From Argopecten irradians (taxonomy: Eukaryota; Mollusca; Bivalvia; Pectinida; Pectinidae), in the NCBI RefSeq assembly GCF_041381155.1, contig NC_091134.1, positions 14,386,008-14,450,007 of the forward strand: 64,000 nucleotides of DNA, read 5' to 3'. Numbering within the stretch: position 1 is the stretch's first letter; every line of letters begins with the position of its first letter. A model generated the notes under the pieces. The model worked only from the letters and a program-made list of their open reading frames with translations. It had not been told where the DNA came from and ran no database searches. Both the position numbers and the translations under genes were made by a program. Below, one piece after another: positions 43,599-58,500 of this stretch.

Positions 43599-46500
43599 GT
43601 GAGTATTTCTTAATCAAATGGGAATTTCAAAAAATATCTATATTTGAAAACATTTAAAAAGTATCGTGTTTTTGTCTCGAAGTTAGGATACATGTGCTTA
43701 AAGTATACAACTTACCATGGATATATTCAAAATATACATGGATACATTGTTGTTAAGCCATTCAAGGGATTGAAATACAAAAATACAGTGTACCTGAACT
43801 ATTTAAATGTTTTACGTTGTATGTTATAAAATAGATATACCATGTACATTTTTGAAATAAATGTTGGTGCACATATAAGGTTGTTGTTTTAGTACACATA
43901 CATTATGTGTAGGCATTAAGTTAAAGATGCTCGCTCCACCGCCGACAGAGCATAAGTGATGTTCATCATTTGAACAATAACTGGTATTTAATCGTGTATA
44001 TATATATATGTCTTATTAACGCAAAAAATAATACAAAATAATTTATTTCGCTTTTGGTGCATGCGCAATCAGTACTTCATTCCATATAGGATATATTGAC
44101 ATGGAATTTTTTCGGGATGCAATTAATTATTTTTCATATCTTTAACTTGAAGTAAAATTAGAAGCTCAAACTTTTCAATGGTGGTAATGGTATAAAGTAA
44201 GTAACTTTTGTAGCTGAAGAAAAATACTAAATCGCCTGCTCCTGTTTTTGATAGTGAAAAAATACCATTTGTCAGCGGTGGAGCATCTTTAAATTCAAAC
44301 TATGAAAATAATCTCGAAAACAAGTCTTTTTTCTATTTACAATATATCATTTTCTTATTTCAAATGTATGACCTACAATATAAAGATTAGAAAAACATAT
44401 AATATCTTTAAATATGAGTAAAATACAAATAATAAATATTTTGATGGAGCAAACAAGAATGCAACGTATCTGACGTTTTATGCATAACAGATTACTCCAA
44501 AAATAGATAAATAATTTAAGGGTGTAACAATTAATCGCGATCTGTATTGCGATATTTTCTTAACAATACAATTTTGCGACGCATCCATCTTTGTTTCAAT
44601 ATGATACGATACATTCCAATGATAGTACATTTACAGTGATCAGTCGTTTAGGATCATTAGTCTACAAATAATAATAAGAAATGATAGAACAGTTTCAAAG
44701 TCTTGCCATAAAAAGTATCTTTATCAAAGCATTATAATTCATACATTTGTTAGGTTTAAAATTAAGTATTTACATTTACTAGTCGCTTCTACTATATCTT
44801 AACTTACCAATCATAGATAACTTTATCACAGTTTTAACATCTCAGATCTTTCAATTACATGGAATTATAACTTGCATCCTAAAAGAAAACAAACCAAGTG
44901 ATAAATGAAATTATTGGCGCCACATAACACTTCTTAATAATATATACAAAATAGCATCAGAAACAATAGCAGAACGGTTAAAAAACATTATTAGTAAATT
45001 AATTAGTAACAACCAAACAGGTTTTATTCCAGGTCGATACATAGGTGAAAACACACGGATAATATACGACATTATGCAATACACTGAAGACAACAACTTA
45101 CCTCGTCTTATACTTCTTATAGATTTCGAGAAAGCTTTTGACTCATTTTTTATTATTTTATTTTTTTTGTTTAAAAAAAAGTTTATTTACGAATTATTTT
45201 GGCCCTAATTTTCAAATCATAATTGAACTCTGCGAATTTCAATCCTTAAAAAAGTCTTTAAAATAATTTTCAATGAAATATAGGAAGTTTCAATGTAAAA
45301 CATGTACATTGCACAGACGGGTGCAATGGGCCATTATATAGTTTGTCTATGTTTCATTCTGTATCAGAACTCCTCACCATGTGACCGTAAAGGCCCACGT
45401 GTCTTTTGTTGGGTTATTAGTGAAGATATTGCGCCATTACCGGTTTATTACAGAGTAAATAATTCATATTTCCATTTGGGTTGTTTTGATGAGGTTTTTG
45501 AATGACATTTGTTATGCATGGCTTCATTCCATTTTTATTTTCAAGCACTTTCAACCAATAAGCAGGCAAGATAATCCGACTCAATATCTCGCAGAACCAT
45601 CCTTTTTGGTAGCCACCGAATAGAGAACACGTGAGATTGGTCGAGAAGCAATCGCTATAAATAGTTCTATACCTGCTAGGGAGACCGTCATTAAATAACC
45701 CTGTATGTTAATAGGATATTGATATGATAATCTAAACCAATCAGATTATTTGACTGGTTTGATAAACTTCATCTCAAACTGCCACACAAAATCCTCTATA
45801 TCTGTTGTATTATTTCAAAGAACATTCGTCCGTGCTTAATTTGTGCTCAACAGAAAGCCAACAGGTCGCTAGAATCCGCCGGTAGATGATAGGTACATGT
45901 GCGTGTGATGGAATGTTGTGTTGAATGAAATCTTTCTTATATGAGGACACAACTATGTTACGCTTCAAGATTATAAAAAATGAAATTGTTTTCAATTATG
46001 ATTTGCTTCAGGATTATAAAAAATGAAATTGCTTTTGAACACGAAAAGTTATGCATTTGCATAATAAAAAAAAGATATTTTTTCTTTCACTCAGGTTTGG
46101 AATGCCGATATATATCCATTCAACATGTATCATCTATATTATAAAAGTCACATGTGTTGTATAGTACATATAATCGATGCGCATTTCGTATTTTGAAAGA
46201 GCGGATTATGTTTTCATACGAACGCATCTTCACAACCGAAAGACTATAATATGCCAGATTGACAGACAAACAGATGGAGGCAGCGAAAAGGGTGATACAA
46301 CATACCTCAGTACTCAATCATATTGCTCAGTAATGCACTTTAACCCAATACATTAAGAGAGTAAGCAAGATGATGTATACTGAGTTGTCAAGTATCAATC
46401 TTCAACAAGTCTATAATTCTATGAAATATCTGATATATTATTTATAAACACATCACCACATCAGAAGCATTTTATTAAAGCAATGAGCAAAGTGCCTATA

Positions 46501-49500
46501 ATGTGTTCCCAAGGTCATGCATTAACGGTCCCATGGAACAAACATTTCGTACATGTACTCTCATCATAGTACATTAAAAGTATGCCAGGACTACCTCTCA
46601 TCATAGTACATTAAAAGTATGCCAGGACTACTGTTGCGCATTATCGTCCGAAAGGAAATATCAAATAAAATCATCTTAAATATTTTAATCGCTATTCAAA
46701 TCGCCTTTCGTCCGTTGTCCGTCCGTTATCAATTCTTCTCGCTTTTTCTGTGCAGGTAGTAGAATGTGCCCCATTGATCGCAGTAGAAGTGACAAGGTAT
46801 GAGTTAGGTGTAATATGCAAATAGGCAGTGATTTAGTCAATCGCTGTTGACTTGCAATTTGAGAATGTTCCACTTGAGAATTCGATAAAGCCCGTGAAAG
46901 AGATGATCATAAAGCCCGTGAAAGAGATGATCATCCCATGACGCCTGCAGAGTTACAATTTAAGGCATTTCATATATATCAACATTTGTGTTAACTTGAT
47001 GTTTTTGCTCATTCACTTACAGAGTGAAATACGGAAACAACTTTGATTTAAACGGCCATCTTGGATTTCAAAATGGCGGTCATGTTGAAATTGAAATAAG
47101 AATCAAATTATTTATGTATCAAACACTACAAAGATATAAGTACTCTCACTATATTTGCTTAAAGTCAGCTTATCCATTTAATTGCATTATATATATATAT
47201 ATATAGCTCGTAAAGTTGGCGGCCATCTTGAGATACAAAATGGCGATCCTTCTACATGAAGTTTAACACTACCAGAATGATCCTAAATATCAATAATGAT
47301 AAGTACCAATAATATGGGTGTAGACGTTTAAAAATGTTGATTTGATTTTTGCTCAATAATTTACAGAGTGAAATTCGGAAGCAACTTTAATATAAACGGC
47401 ATCATGGATTTCAAAATGGCGGTTATGTTGATATTAAAATAAGAATCAAAGATTTTAGTTGTTAAGATGTCTGGACATTTTAGCAAAAGCCCCAAGGAAC
47501 AGTTGTCTCCGTTACCTGATTTCCTACACCATCTAAACTTTGCTAACACTTAGTTGCTCATGATGTTAATAGGTCGTTTAATTCACTAATAATCATTAAA
47601 AAATTACTTGTTTCCACTGTGCCGATTTGCCAGGATCATCAGCCGCTTAAGTTATCTCAACCGACAAACACAGAATAAAGTGAAAGTAAAACTGTAAAAA
47701 AACAAAAAAAAAAAAAAAAACAGAAATCATTCGACGTCTTTTTATGTTTTGTTAATGTTTGTAACATTATTATATTTAAAGTGAACAGTCGGGCAAGGAT
47801 GACTAAAATGGGTAAAAAAGGTGTGAATGTATCCAGTATAATTTCTTATGTTTGTTTGTTTGTTTGTTTGATTTATTAACGTCCTATTAACAGCCAGGGT
47901 CATGTAAGGACGGCCTCCCATGTATGCTGTGTGTTGCGTGTATGTTGTGTGAGGTGCGTGTTTTGGGAGACTGCGGTATATTCATGTAGTGTCTTCTTGT
48001 ATAAAACTTTTGCCCTTTTTATAGTGCTATATCACTGAAGCATGCCGCCGAAGACACCAAGCAACACACCCCACCCGTCCAGTATAATTTCTTATGAAAT
48101 GGAAAAATAAAATCTCTCGTCAAAATCTGTCTGCGTACGAAGAAATTAATTTAAAGTATGGAAATTCTAAAACGTCCTCCCGGCTCACTATGTCCGTGGT
48201 TACATTTCCACGCAGCCTCGCTTTCAATGCTTTCAACGTTTCTTTACTTTAATGGTCAGAACTGGGAAACTAAGCAGAACTTGACCGTCGTATTAATATG
48301 TGAGAACTTTTGGAAGGCCAATGAACGCATTTAGACTGGTTTTCTTTGCCCGACTATTCACTTTAACATAATTTATGTTCTTTGGTAAGAATATGCATAT
48401 ACAATGTGCATTGATTTATATGAATAAATAAGATATAACTATATATAATACAATAATATAAGTACAGAAGAATGTATACGATTGTTTATGCCAAGACTGT
48501 ACCATATGGTTGTAGGTTCTAATGAGTTTGGTAGCGAAGACTGCTTAACACAAGATCAATCTGACTGCGCTGACTACAAATTATGCAAGGACGGGACAGA
48601 TTTCAACATCTATCCAGGTAGAATAAAAACTATGGAATACAACCTCTTTATTCCAACTGGACTGACACAAAACACGTCTATTGTATTTACATCAGTTTCG
48701 GGTGCTTCCGTTACGATACTAGGTGCAAATGTCATACCTCGTGGGAATGACGCGGCATGGATCCAAACGGAGAGGTTTACCTCTATAAGACAAAGTGCGG
48801 TAAGTAACATTTATTGTAGGTGAAGTTTTAAGAATGACCATTTTTTTATCAGGAATAATATATTCTGCTATGTGACTAAACAATGATATTGTTTTTATGT
48901 AGCTTTTTATGTCCTAACATATTGTAATTAGCCCTTTCCTTCTGGATTGCACGTTCAAAACTCCACATTTCGGCACATATTCGAATGGCCTTTAAAGTTA
49001 GTAGGACGTAAAACATAGACTTAAAACACCATATAATGTCGATGAAATTCTTTTTTGCCAATGTTATTTTAATATAAGCAAAAATCCTTGCCCCCACCCT
49101 TTAGAGTTATGTCCCTTTGTGACCAAACTTTCGTGTTCGTTTGTTACAAAACGCTCTACCGGGTACTTATAAACTATTGTGGGATTTCGACAACACTTTG
49201 TAGCAATAATCAGTGCAAATGAGCATAAGCTATATTTGAAGAAGATACATTCATCTTTTAGAGTTGTGCCCCTTTAACACAAAGAAGGGGGCAGAAATTT
49301 GTCTCCTTGACGACAGTTCTAGTTTTGTTATGAATTATTTTGTTCCAGCTTGTGATGTTTGATGGGCAAGGCTTATTGCAGCTTGGGGATGTTTACTGTA
49401 ATAAATCTGAAGAAGTCAATCCTGACTCGGACAGAGCAAACGTCTTTACAAATAATCTACCAACATTCTTGAACAATTCGGAAGACTCATCGATGGGTTC

Positions 49501-52500
49501 AGGGTCTGCAACAACTAGCACCACCGGTGGTCCAACAGGTGTTACGCTCTAACACATTTGTTATCGACTGAATAAAATTTCATAGGGAATTGCTTCTTTC
49601 CTTGATTTGAGGTTGCAATTGCTTTTGTTGGCGTTGATGCAACAGAGAATGCTCATTTTCCCGGAACGTGTGGTTACATTCTTACTTAGCTTTTTAGGTC
49701 ACTTGAGACGAAGTCTAAAGTGACCTATTCTAATCGTCTTTTGTCCGTCGTCGTCCGTCGTATGACGATAAACAATTTTTGACTTCTACTCACAAACTGC
49801 AGAACCAAAACCAAATTTGTTGAAATTTTGCAGAAACCTTCCATGACCAAAGGTCAACCAAATTTGTAAATTATATGTTCTCAGCCACTAGGGGCCTGGG
49901 GTGTGGTGTTAAAAGGGGTCAAATAGGCTAAAACTTCAAAAATCTTCTCCTAAAATGGTAGAATAAAATACTCTTCATTGATGGAAGGGTCTCAAAGTCC
50001 TTTACAAAAAATGTGAATTATATGACCCTGGAGTATCCGGTTTAACCTGCGGAGGGGGTCAAGTTTACTATAGTTGATATAGAAAGAAAAAAAATTATGA
50101 TCATTATTTGCTTAATTTTCAAAAATGAGTTCAATTTTGTTAGAATTATTAGTTTGAAATAGTATTTTAACATCATATCCACATTGGTCCTGACTTACCT
50201 GTATCTCAGAATTTCTCTTGGGTAGGGGATCGAAATTACCATATTTCAAATAGAAAAAGCACTTTTATGAGCATCATTTGCTCATTTTATTACCCCGAGA
50301 TAAAGCATTTTAACATATCCGTATTGGTCCTCGCTGACCCCCAGGGACCAGTGGAGCGGGGCCAAACGCGTTTAAATGACTAAAATTTCAAAAAATCTTC
50401 TTTTGAATTCAAAGATTTGATGGAACCAAATACTCTTCATGGATTAAAAAGTCAAAATTGATAAAATCACATACTGATTTCAAGGGCCTGATAGACCAAT
50501 ATATCGTGTTTATATGTCTATTTCATTCTGCATCCAAACTCAGGTGACCGCTAAGGCCCATGTGCTTCTTGTTCATTATAATGTTTCATTTTATTCCATT
50601 CATTTAATTGATTAAATTTTGTTGCTGAACCAGAGAAAAAATATTCTTGCGAATCATAATATCTATTTCCTTTCATTGAGCGTTGTTCAGCTATTTTCGT
50701 ATATATTTTGCTATCATTAATTGATTTTCAGTTAAGGTTGTAGATTTTGTGAATATATCCTTTTTTATATGTGTATATGTATGTACAGATATCAACACTA
50801 CACTACCTTCTGATGATGCCTTTAATAATTCCTCATATATAACGACAGTTCCAAATATTGGTACCGCGGAGGATCCCTGTACTTACTGTTCAATACATTT
50901 CGCCGTACAAATATTGATGGCTGATATAACAGGGGTATCCGAAAACACCATACAGACGTTCACCGTAGAGCTAGAATCAGACAACCTGACATTGCAAACC
51001 TCTACAGACCTCGTAATGCGAACATCATACGTAAGTACATGTATCATGATTTTACAGTTTGTCGCGAAATAGAATGTCTTTGAAATTACTGTATTTTGTT
51101 TTGCGATGTCATATTTTAATATACAACGAATTGTATGATGAAAAACGACGTCATTTGTTCACTCAAACTAATTACAGTATGTACTTTACAATAAGAATTT
51201 CTATTGCTGCAACCATGACCAATAACGTTGAGAAGCTATTTGATTTGGAATGATACTCATTAACATATTGTTTACATGTACATTTCATTGCTTTATGTGA
51301 AAAACGTATATGTCTTATCAATACAGAGTTCGTCAAGAATGCCATATCTTCACACTGACTTCCCAGAAGGAGAGGGGTTAGCAGTTGGTACAGGGAAGCT
51401 CTACACATTTCATGCTCTATTCCCCTACCCCATAGCTACATACAAAATAACGGTCAAAAGTGAAAGTCCGTATCTCAAGCTCGTATCATTGGATGTCCAT
51501 TCAGCCGGACGTCATTTCAGTCATTTTCTAAAAATTCCAGACTACCCTGTGATCACAAAGGATGTCTGTGACGGCAATTTGGATACCCGATATATTGATT
51601 TCGGCTTTCTACCAAATTACGGTTTGTTACATTTAATGGTCTTACCTTGATTGTTGTACATAATTCCGTTAGTTTAAAAATGTGTGTTTTAGTTTATAAA
51701 ATTAGAAATGACATTTTTCAGTATAATTAATTTGTGAATGGCTAATACAATCTAACAATCGTTCTCATGTTTTGTTTATTTGATTAAATGTACGTCCGTC
51801 CTATTGACAGCCACCGTTATATATGTGTTGTGTTGCGCGGTGTGTGTTTTGGAAGACGATATATTCGTGTGGTTTCTTCAGTTGTTCCGTCCTCTTGCCG
51901 AGACACTACATATTCTATAAAAGTGGTAGCTTCTGCTCCTGCTTAGCGTAGAGCATACAGGGAGTGGAACGACTGGTTCGCCTATTGTTAGTAAAATGTA
52001 ACCGAATAGAGTGTGTTGCTTGGTGTCTTCGGCGGCATGCTTCAGTTATATGGCACTATGAAAAGGGCAACAGTTCCACTATACAACAGTTCAACTATAC
52101 AAGAAGACACAACATGAATATACCGCAGTCTCCCAAAACATGCACCTTTTTCCACTCTACAAGAAGATAAACAAATCATTATATTTGCCAATGATAAAAT
52201 ACCAATGTAGGAAGCAAATGATATCCTACAGACATTTTAAAGACAATATCCTCTTTAATTGGTATATTATTTTAACTCTCCTCTTTATTGTTATTTTGTA
52301 TTTTAGTTTATAATTTGTTAATTGAAGGCGCCTACAACAGTTCCGATGACAGTCACAGCATAGTCGGATTTCAGATGATACTACTGATGATGAAAAATGC
52401 TGAATCAGGAAAGAGATACCGTCTGGACTTCATTTTAGAAGTAGATGATTTCGAGGTCGAGAACGTAACAAAATACATTCATGTTCTACCGAGAGTCCCC

Positions 52501-55500
52501 GTAAGTATTTAGAATGCAATCAGTTTTGGCATTTTCGGAATACACCTATCACATAAATATTTGCACTGCCGGACATAGTTAAGGTGCATCAGGACACTGT
52601 GAGATCGCCATATTTAGTTGAAAATGAAAATAAACAAGTTTGGATTAAAGCACTGTTCCACGAGCAATCAAATATTCTCAGTTTCGTAAGTTTACTTGTA
52701 TACAATGTACATGAGATAAATCCACAGTTGCCAACTACGCTGGTCGGTGTTTTCTGTATACAAAAACTGTCCTTACATGACCCTGGCTGTTAATAGGACG
52801 TAAAATAAAAAAAATGTTTATGTTGAAAATAAGTACTTCATTGGAAGAGGAATGTTGTTTTGAGGTACAGCTGACACGTGATTGTAGCTGTAAATTACAT
52901 ACTTTCTACAGATAAATCTGATCAAAATTCAGATGTGTAATATACCTCTGATTATGCACTTATGCATAAGGAATGTTGTACCATTGTCCGATTTCAATAT
53001 CGTTACGTAGCACGAACATAACTTGCCATTTATTTTAATCCAATCACTTACACATGTCATGTATTTTGTTGCAGCAAGTCATATATTCTCAAATTGGACT
53101 AAATAACAGTGGCACAACCTCAAGTGGTATCCATACAACATATTTATTATAAAATTAAGTACATTAATGAAACAGTTTTGTGGAAAGAAATTGTTTGAGT
53201 TTGGGTTCCAAAACTCTTCGATGATATATTATATGAACATGTCATGTAAAAGCTATAATGCAGAGATGAAACACCATATCCTGACATTCATTTTTTTGTA
53301 TATTTCCTGACATTCATTTTTTTGTATTTTCCCTTCTTTTTTCATCTTTAAAACTTATGTAGCAAAACGTATCCTGATGCACCTTAAATGTACCTCAACA
53401 GTTAATGGATTAACTGGCTTTGTGCTTTACGTTTGTTTATACACTTCGTGAATGTAGACTCTTAATCAGGTTTTTATAACTACGCCATCATGTAGAAATT
53501 TTCTTCAAATCATCAAATAGGACCGCGCGAGAACATACAAATGAATGATAATAACGCAAACCACAGCGCGAAAAATGCGATAAAATCCACACGTATAATC
53601 AAATGTGTATCAAAGTACTAAAGCATTTGACCCTTTATAATTCTGCCGTAAGGCGATAACTCGATGTATTATATTTCAGCTATATATTTTTTAATTATTC
53701 ATAATTCACATGACATGTTAACGATTTTAAGTGATATTGCTGAAATTCTTCTTTGTTTAGCTATACGATCTTGGTCTACATCCCTTATGAAAGATCAAAC
53801 GCTACACCATACCCGAATCGGATGGTACCTGATCTTGTCTGACGAATAACTTTTTGTAATTAAAGTGGCCTCTTGCCCTGTTTAGCGCTATATCACTGGT
53901 GTGTCTTAGTGAGGGTACATGACCCAGAGCCTACCTCACAGAAGGCCAAATGTGAGGCGTTGTCAACGGAGACGTGTAAGGGACCTGAACCTTAAATCAG
54001 TTGTTCTGTATGCTAAGATATGTTTTTCAGATGTTTATAAAATATTTTATTACAATGATTGGTTATCTAAAACGGCAGGAAAACGTGGGGAATACCTACC
54101 CCCAACATGATAAAAATAGACCGTCATATTCTATTTTTGAAACACAAAACGAAAGCTGGTCGAAAGCGAGGTTATAATAAACAACCCACTTGCTCACAAG
54201 ACAAGGAATATTAGTTTTCAACATTTTAAGATTATTTTCTAATTTAAAATGGTTGACATTTAAAGTATAAGCCATATTTGTTAACATACGTTATAAAACA
54301 ATTTGTATTTCGCGTAAGAATGATAGGTCAAAAGTTAAACGAGACTTTTCATTCGACGCGGCACCGTGAAGGGGAGTTCTTGAATAGTATTGAAAAGTAT
54401 TAAGTGGGAGGTTGCTCCCGTCTCTTGCATTTAAGCGATCCATTTATATTTACCTACTTTCCCAATCGCGCGCTTTACTGACTCTTGTAGTGCTCCGTTT
54501 TCTATCGGAATTCGCTTGTGTTCGCTTCACCCACGTTTTCGACCTACAATTTTGTTTACATTCATTTAATTTGTGCAGTGCATTGTGAGAGGTCACTAAA
54601 GTTCAACACTTTTTTTATCACACTCGGTTTACAAAATTCAACCGGGCCGGTTCAAAATACAGATAGATGGAATTTCCATTATAATTGATTTCTTTAACAC
54701 ATTTGCACAATAACTGATATATTTTACTTAGTAAGGTATCTGACACGTCTTAAATATGCAGATTTCAATCTCAAATTTACATGGTTAATTTAGGTTCATG
54801 TCCCTTTAAGAAAAATAAAGTTAGTTAGGAAGAAGGAAATTGATAATATCCTAAAAGTCGCCTTTGTAACGTCATGCATTAGTGGAAGCAAGAATATTTC
54901 TAATACCCTACCTACATTTTCATCAGAACTAGTGTATTGCTGACATACCAGTAACTTTCTGTGTTCTTTCGAACCAAATTGCTTCTTTGAACTAAATTTA
55001 AAGTGAGAATGTAACAATTAGCTTTTGCTACCAAAACAATTGCAGATATAGTGTCATTCCATATTAGATTTTATTAAACGGTGGATCCTTACTCCGAATA
55101 GGATATGGGTTGGTCCTACAGGCATTCATTACAATTGAACTTTATTGCAGGCAACGGATATGGTTATTAATCATCACCAGGAGACGCCATTCCTAGCTAA
55201 AAATCAGCTAAGCCAAGTTGTGGTGACAGCCGATGTTCCGTCTATTTCTTCAGCATATTACGGTATAAGTGTTTCGTCTCGGAAGTACGTGGGTCCCGGA
55301 GGGAATGGACTGGAGATAGCTGGAATCGACCTTATTGATGGAATTAAGTATACAGAAAATTTTCCGTGTGTGGCATCGTCACTTAACTGGAAATATGGAA
55401 TATCTGTAGGCTTGGACGTATTTAATGTACCAATTAATCCCACGCACAGCAATCTCTTCGGTTATAAAGTGTACGTCATAGCGATTGGTGATATAGTGGA

Positions 55501-58500
55501 GACCCATTCTTCACATGAACTTACAATAACGTTTTCGAATCCGAGTGAAAGCTTACCGCTAAAGTTTTATTTCAATATCACCAACGCCGAGATATTTACG
55601 GTAAGTAAATGAAATTTATAACTTATGAGCTATGTTTCATTGCATATTTTAGGATGGACAGCTACTGTGTATATACTGGAATCGGACTTTACTTTCTCTT
55701 GATATGCTTATGTCTGATTTATTTTAGCCCCCTGGTGGCCTTCCAATATCATTGACCGAGTCGTGTAGGTCCATCACACCTACAACCCATGTGACTCTCC
55801 AGCTACACACCGACCACAAAGCGTACGGCCGTATGGAACTGGAGGTACCGGTATCTTCTGGCCAGACTGGACAGTCGTTCATGCTCTGTAGTAGTGGAGA
55901 CGTCACCTTGGGGACAAATGTCTTCACAAGAGCTCAAAAAACTGTTACAAAGTAAGAAAACGACTTTTGAACCTCTCAATATCAACCTCACTGTAAGCGT
56001 TGAACGTTTGCCCTAGTGAGGAAAAGGTTTTTTGTCCTCTGGCTTAGACACACCTTATATATCTACTCCCGCTTGGCGATCAGCATAAATGGAGTGGGGC
56101 TACGACTTTTTTTACTGAACATTCCAAAAACTAAATTATGTTTTGATTTCAAGATTTGTCAGCAGTGCATATATTTAAAAATTGCAAGCTTTGAAGCATG
56201 CCCGGTCCAACCCTGTTTCAGCAGGTTAGAGTTCCTAAAATGGAACACCTAATATGATTTGATTACTTAATGCTAGACATGATATAACATTGTTTGAATT
56301 CATTTTTCCATTTATTCAGACACATATCTGTCAAAAGATATTCCGTTTCGCAATTGCTTTTGTTGTTTTAAAATATATGTGGTGTTTATAGGGTTGTCGC
56401 ACGACGTCGTTTCCTGGAGTTTTTCACAATTTCTTTTTTTTCATGTTTAAATACGGAAAATAAGCAATAGGAAAGAAATAAACATATGAATATTGCCACA
56501 GTTACTATTCAGCACCTTACTTTTTGTTCAGGACAATTACTGTTAGATTGTAAAACGAAATTTCTGAATCATTTATTTTAAAAGCATTCAATTTTGGGTA
56601 GCGTTTCGTATTTGCCCTTTCTTATTCTTTTTGCAGTTTTTGTTAATTCATGACGCTTCGATACGGAAAGTTAAAAATGAAAATTTATACTTTTTATTTG
56701 TCTATTTGCATAAAAATCGATCAAAGGAAGATATTTTTTGTTGTTTCATGAAGATCTCCGGACGACATAATTGCGAAGGTCCATGTAGTATTTTCACCAT
56801 TATATAACGTTTTACTGGTGACGTATGACGGTGTCACACCCAACCTTGTGACGATGCCCATGGTCGTGACTTTCATAAACGATAACCCACAATGGAACAC
56901 TCAACAGACGTCGTTTACTGCTAGGCTGCTAAGCAACAACAAAACCGTATGGACAGAAGAGTTACCCATCACCAAACCACCAATAGTAAGTACATTATCG
57001 TTTAAAGGTGATAAAAACAGATTTTAAATACGCTATTTTTGTGTTGATATTTGTTTATTGTGGTGCACTTTATGATTTTCAACAAAAAATACAGGTTGTA
57101 TTTGACGTAATATTTCAATAAAATGTGCTTGAAACGAAGTCCACAACGACCCTTGTCTAGAACGATCGCATCGCTTATCGCCCCTGATATCACCAGGTGG
57201 CCGTAGTTTCGTGACGTCATCTGAGACAAACAGCTGTGACAAGAGCCGGGAAATTCAATGGGGCAGTGTTGCGGTATTGGCGATTATAGATATTTAAAAC
57301 AGTCGCGCTACGTGTAGTTGCTATATTGATAAGTGGAAATGTTTCCGTATATATAATAAACAATATATAACATACCCTGATATAATAAAAACGATCGTTT
57401 AATCATTCTAATCGCTAACGATATTCTGGGCTATAAAATTCTTATGTTCTTTAGGTCAAAGTCATTTGACATCGTGTACGTGTGTGTCAACTCAGGTTCG
57501 AGGAGGTTGCGGTTGACTTTTGTCTGTAAATTAAAACTCTAAACATAGACTTTAGAGTTTATATCAACAAGAAGAAATATAAGTTTACAAGAAAATGGAC
57601 CAAAACAATAATGACACTACATGCTACATTTACATAAATATAATGCATTTTTATAAAAGTAGACCCGCCACCGTTCATACCCTTTCTAAAACACTATCAT
57701 ACCGCGACAAACGTGCCCCTATCCCGCCTTATCTATGCACTACACAGCTCTATTTCCTATTTGGAACTTAATCCGTCAGAACACCGCACAGAAAGGGTTA
57801 GGCTTATTTACTTTTTAAAGTTCTGTAATGAGTTTTACGGATTTATTCGACAAAATTTCGGGGCTTTCCGTGTACGAAAATAGAATAACATGTACAATAG
57901 TAATTATGCACGCACGACCGATTAAAAAGAGGGGACACAACACAGATACTAGATACAATGACCAATTATGCATGACATGTACTCGTGGACAAGATATGCA
58001 TGTTTAATAGTTCAACTAGCACAGGACAATGAAACAACCTATTTCTTATAAAACACAAATCATTTACAAGACCGCTTCATTATATTATCTAACCGTGTGC
58101 AATTTTGGAAATAACAAACCTGTCGACCTTAAGTAAATTTCAAAAGTATACGAACAGTCCACAGGGATTTGAGACTTAGTTCGTTTATATCAATATGGAC
58201 ACACTAGATAGCCTATTGACCATTATGAGACGATTTAGGGGTCTAGATACATATACGCAAGTGTACTATGTACTATGGGTCTCACATTTCCCCTTGGTTA
58301 AATAAAAATGACTATATTTTATATAGGGAAATATTTATGATCATTTAATATCTGCTGAATTTTCATATGAAATAAGTAAAACTCGGATAGAATTATAAGC
58401 ATAGCATAGCTTTTTAAAAATCATACCGATATGTCTGACCCCCAGAGGGACGGGGCCGAGATGCCTAAAATATCAAAACCCTTCTTCTGCATTCACAGAT

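Noticed and set aside
44520..44600. TGTAACAATTAATCGCGATC word resembling some hAT-type element ends
   Set aside because: No matching inverted end or 8-base duplication was found nearby.
52307..52327. Longer form of paralogue B exon 6 using acceptor TATTTTAG
   Set aside because: It is in frame and has a better pyrimidine tract, but the extra seven residues have no counterpart in paralogue A. The shorter form aligns exactly; cDNA would decide.
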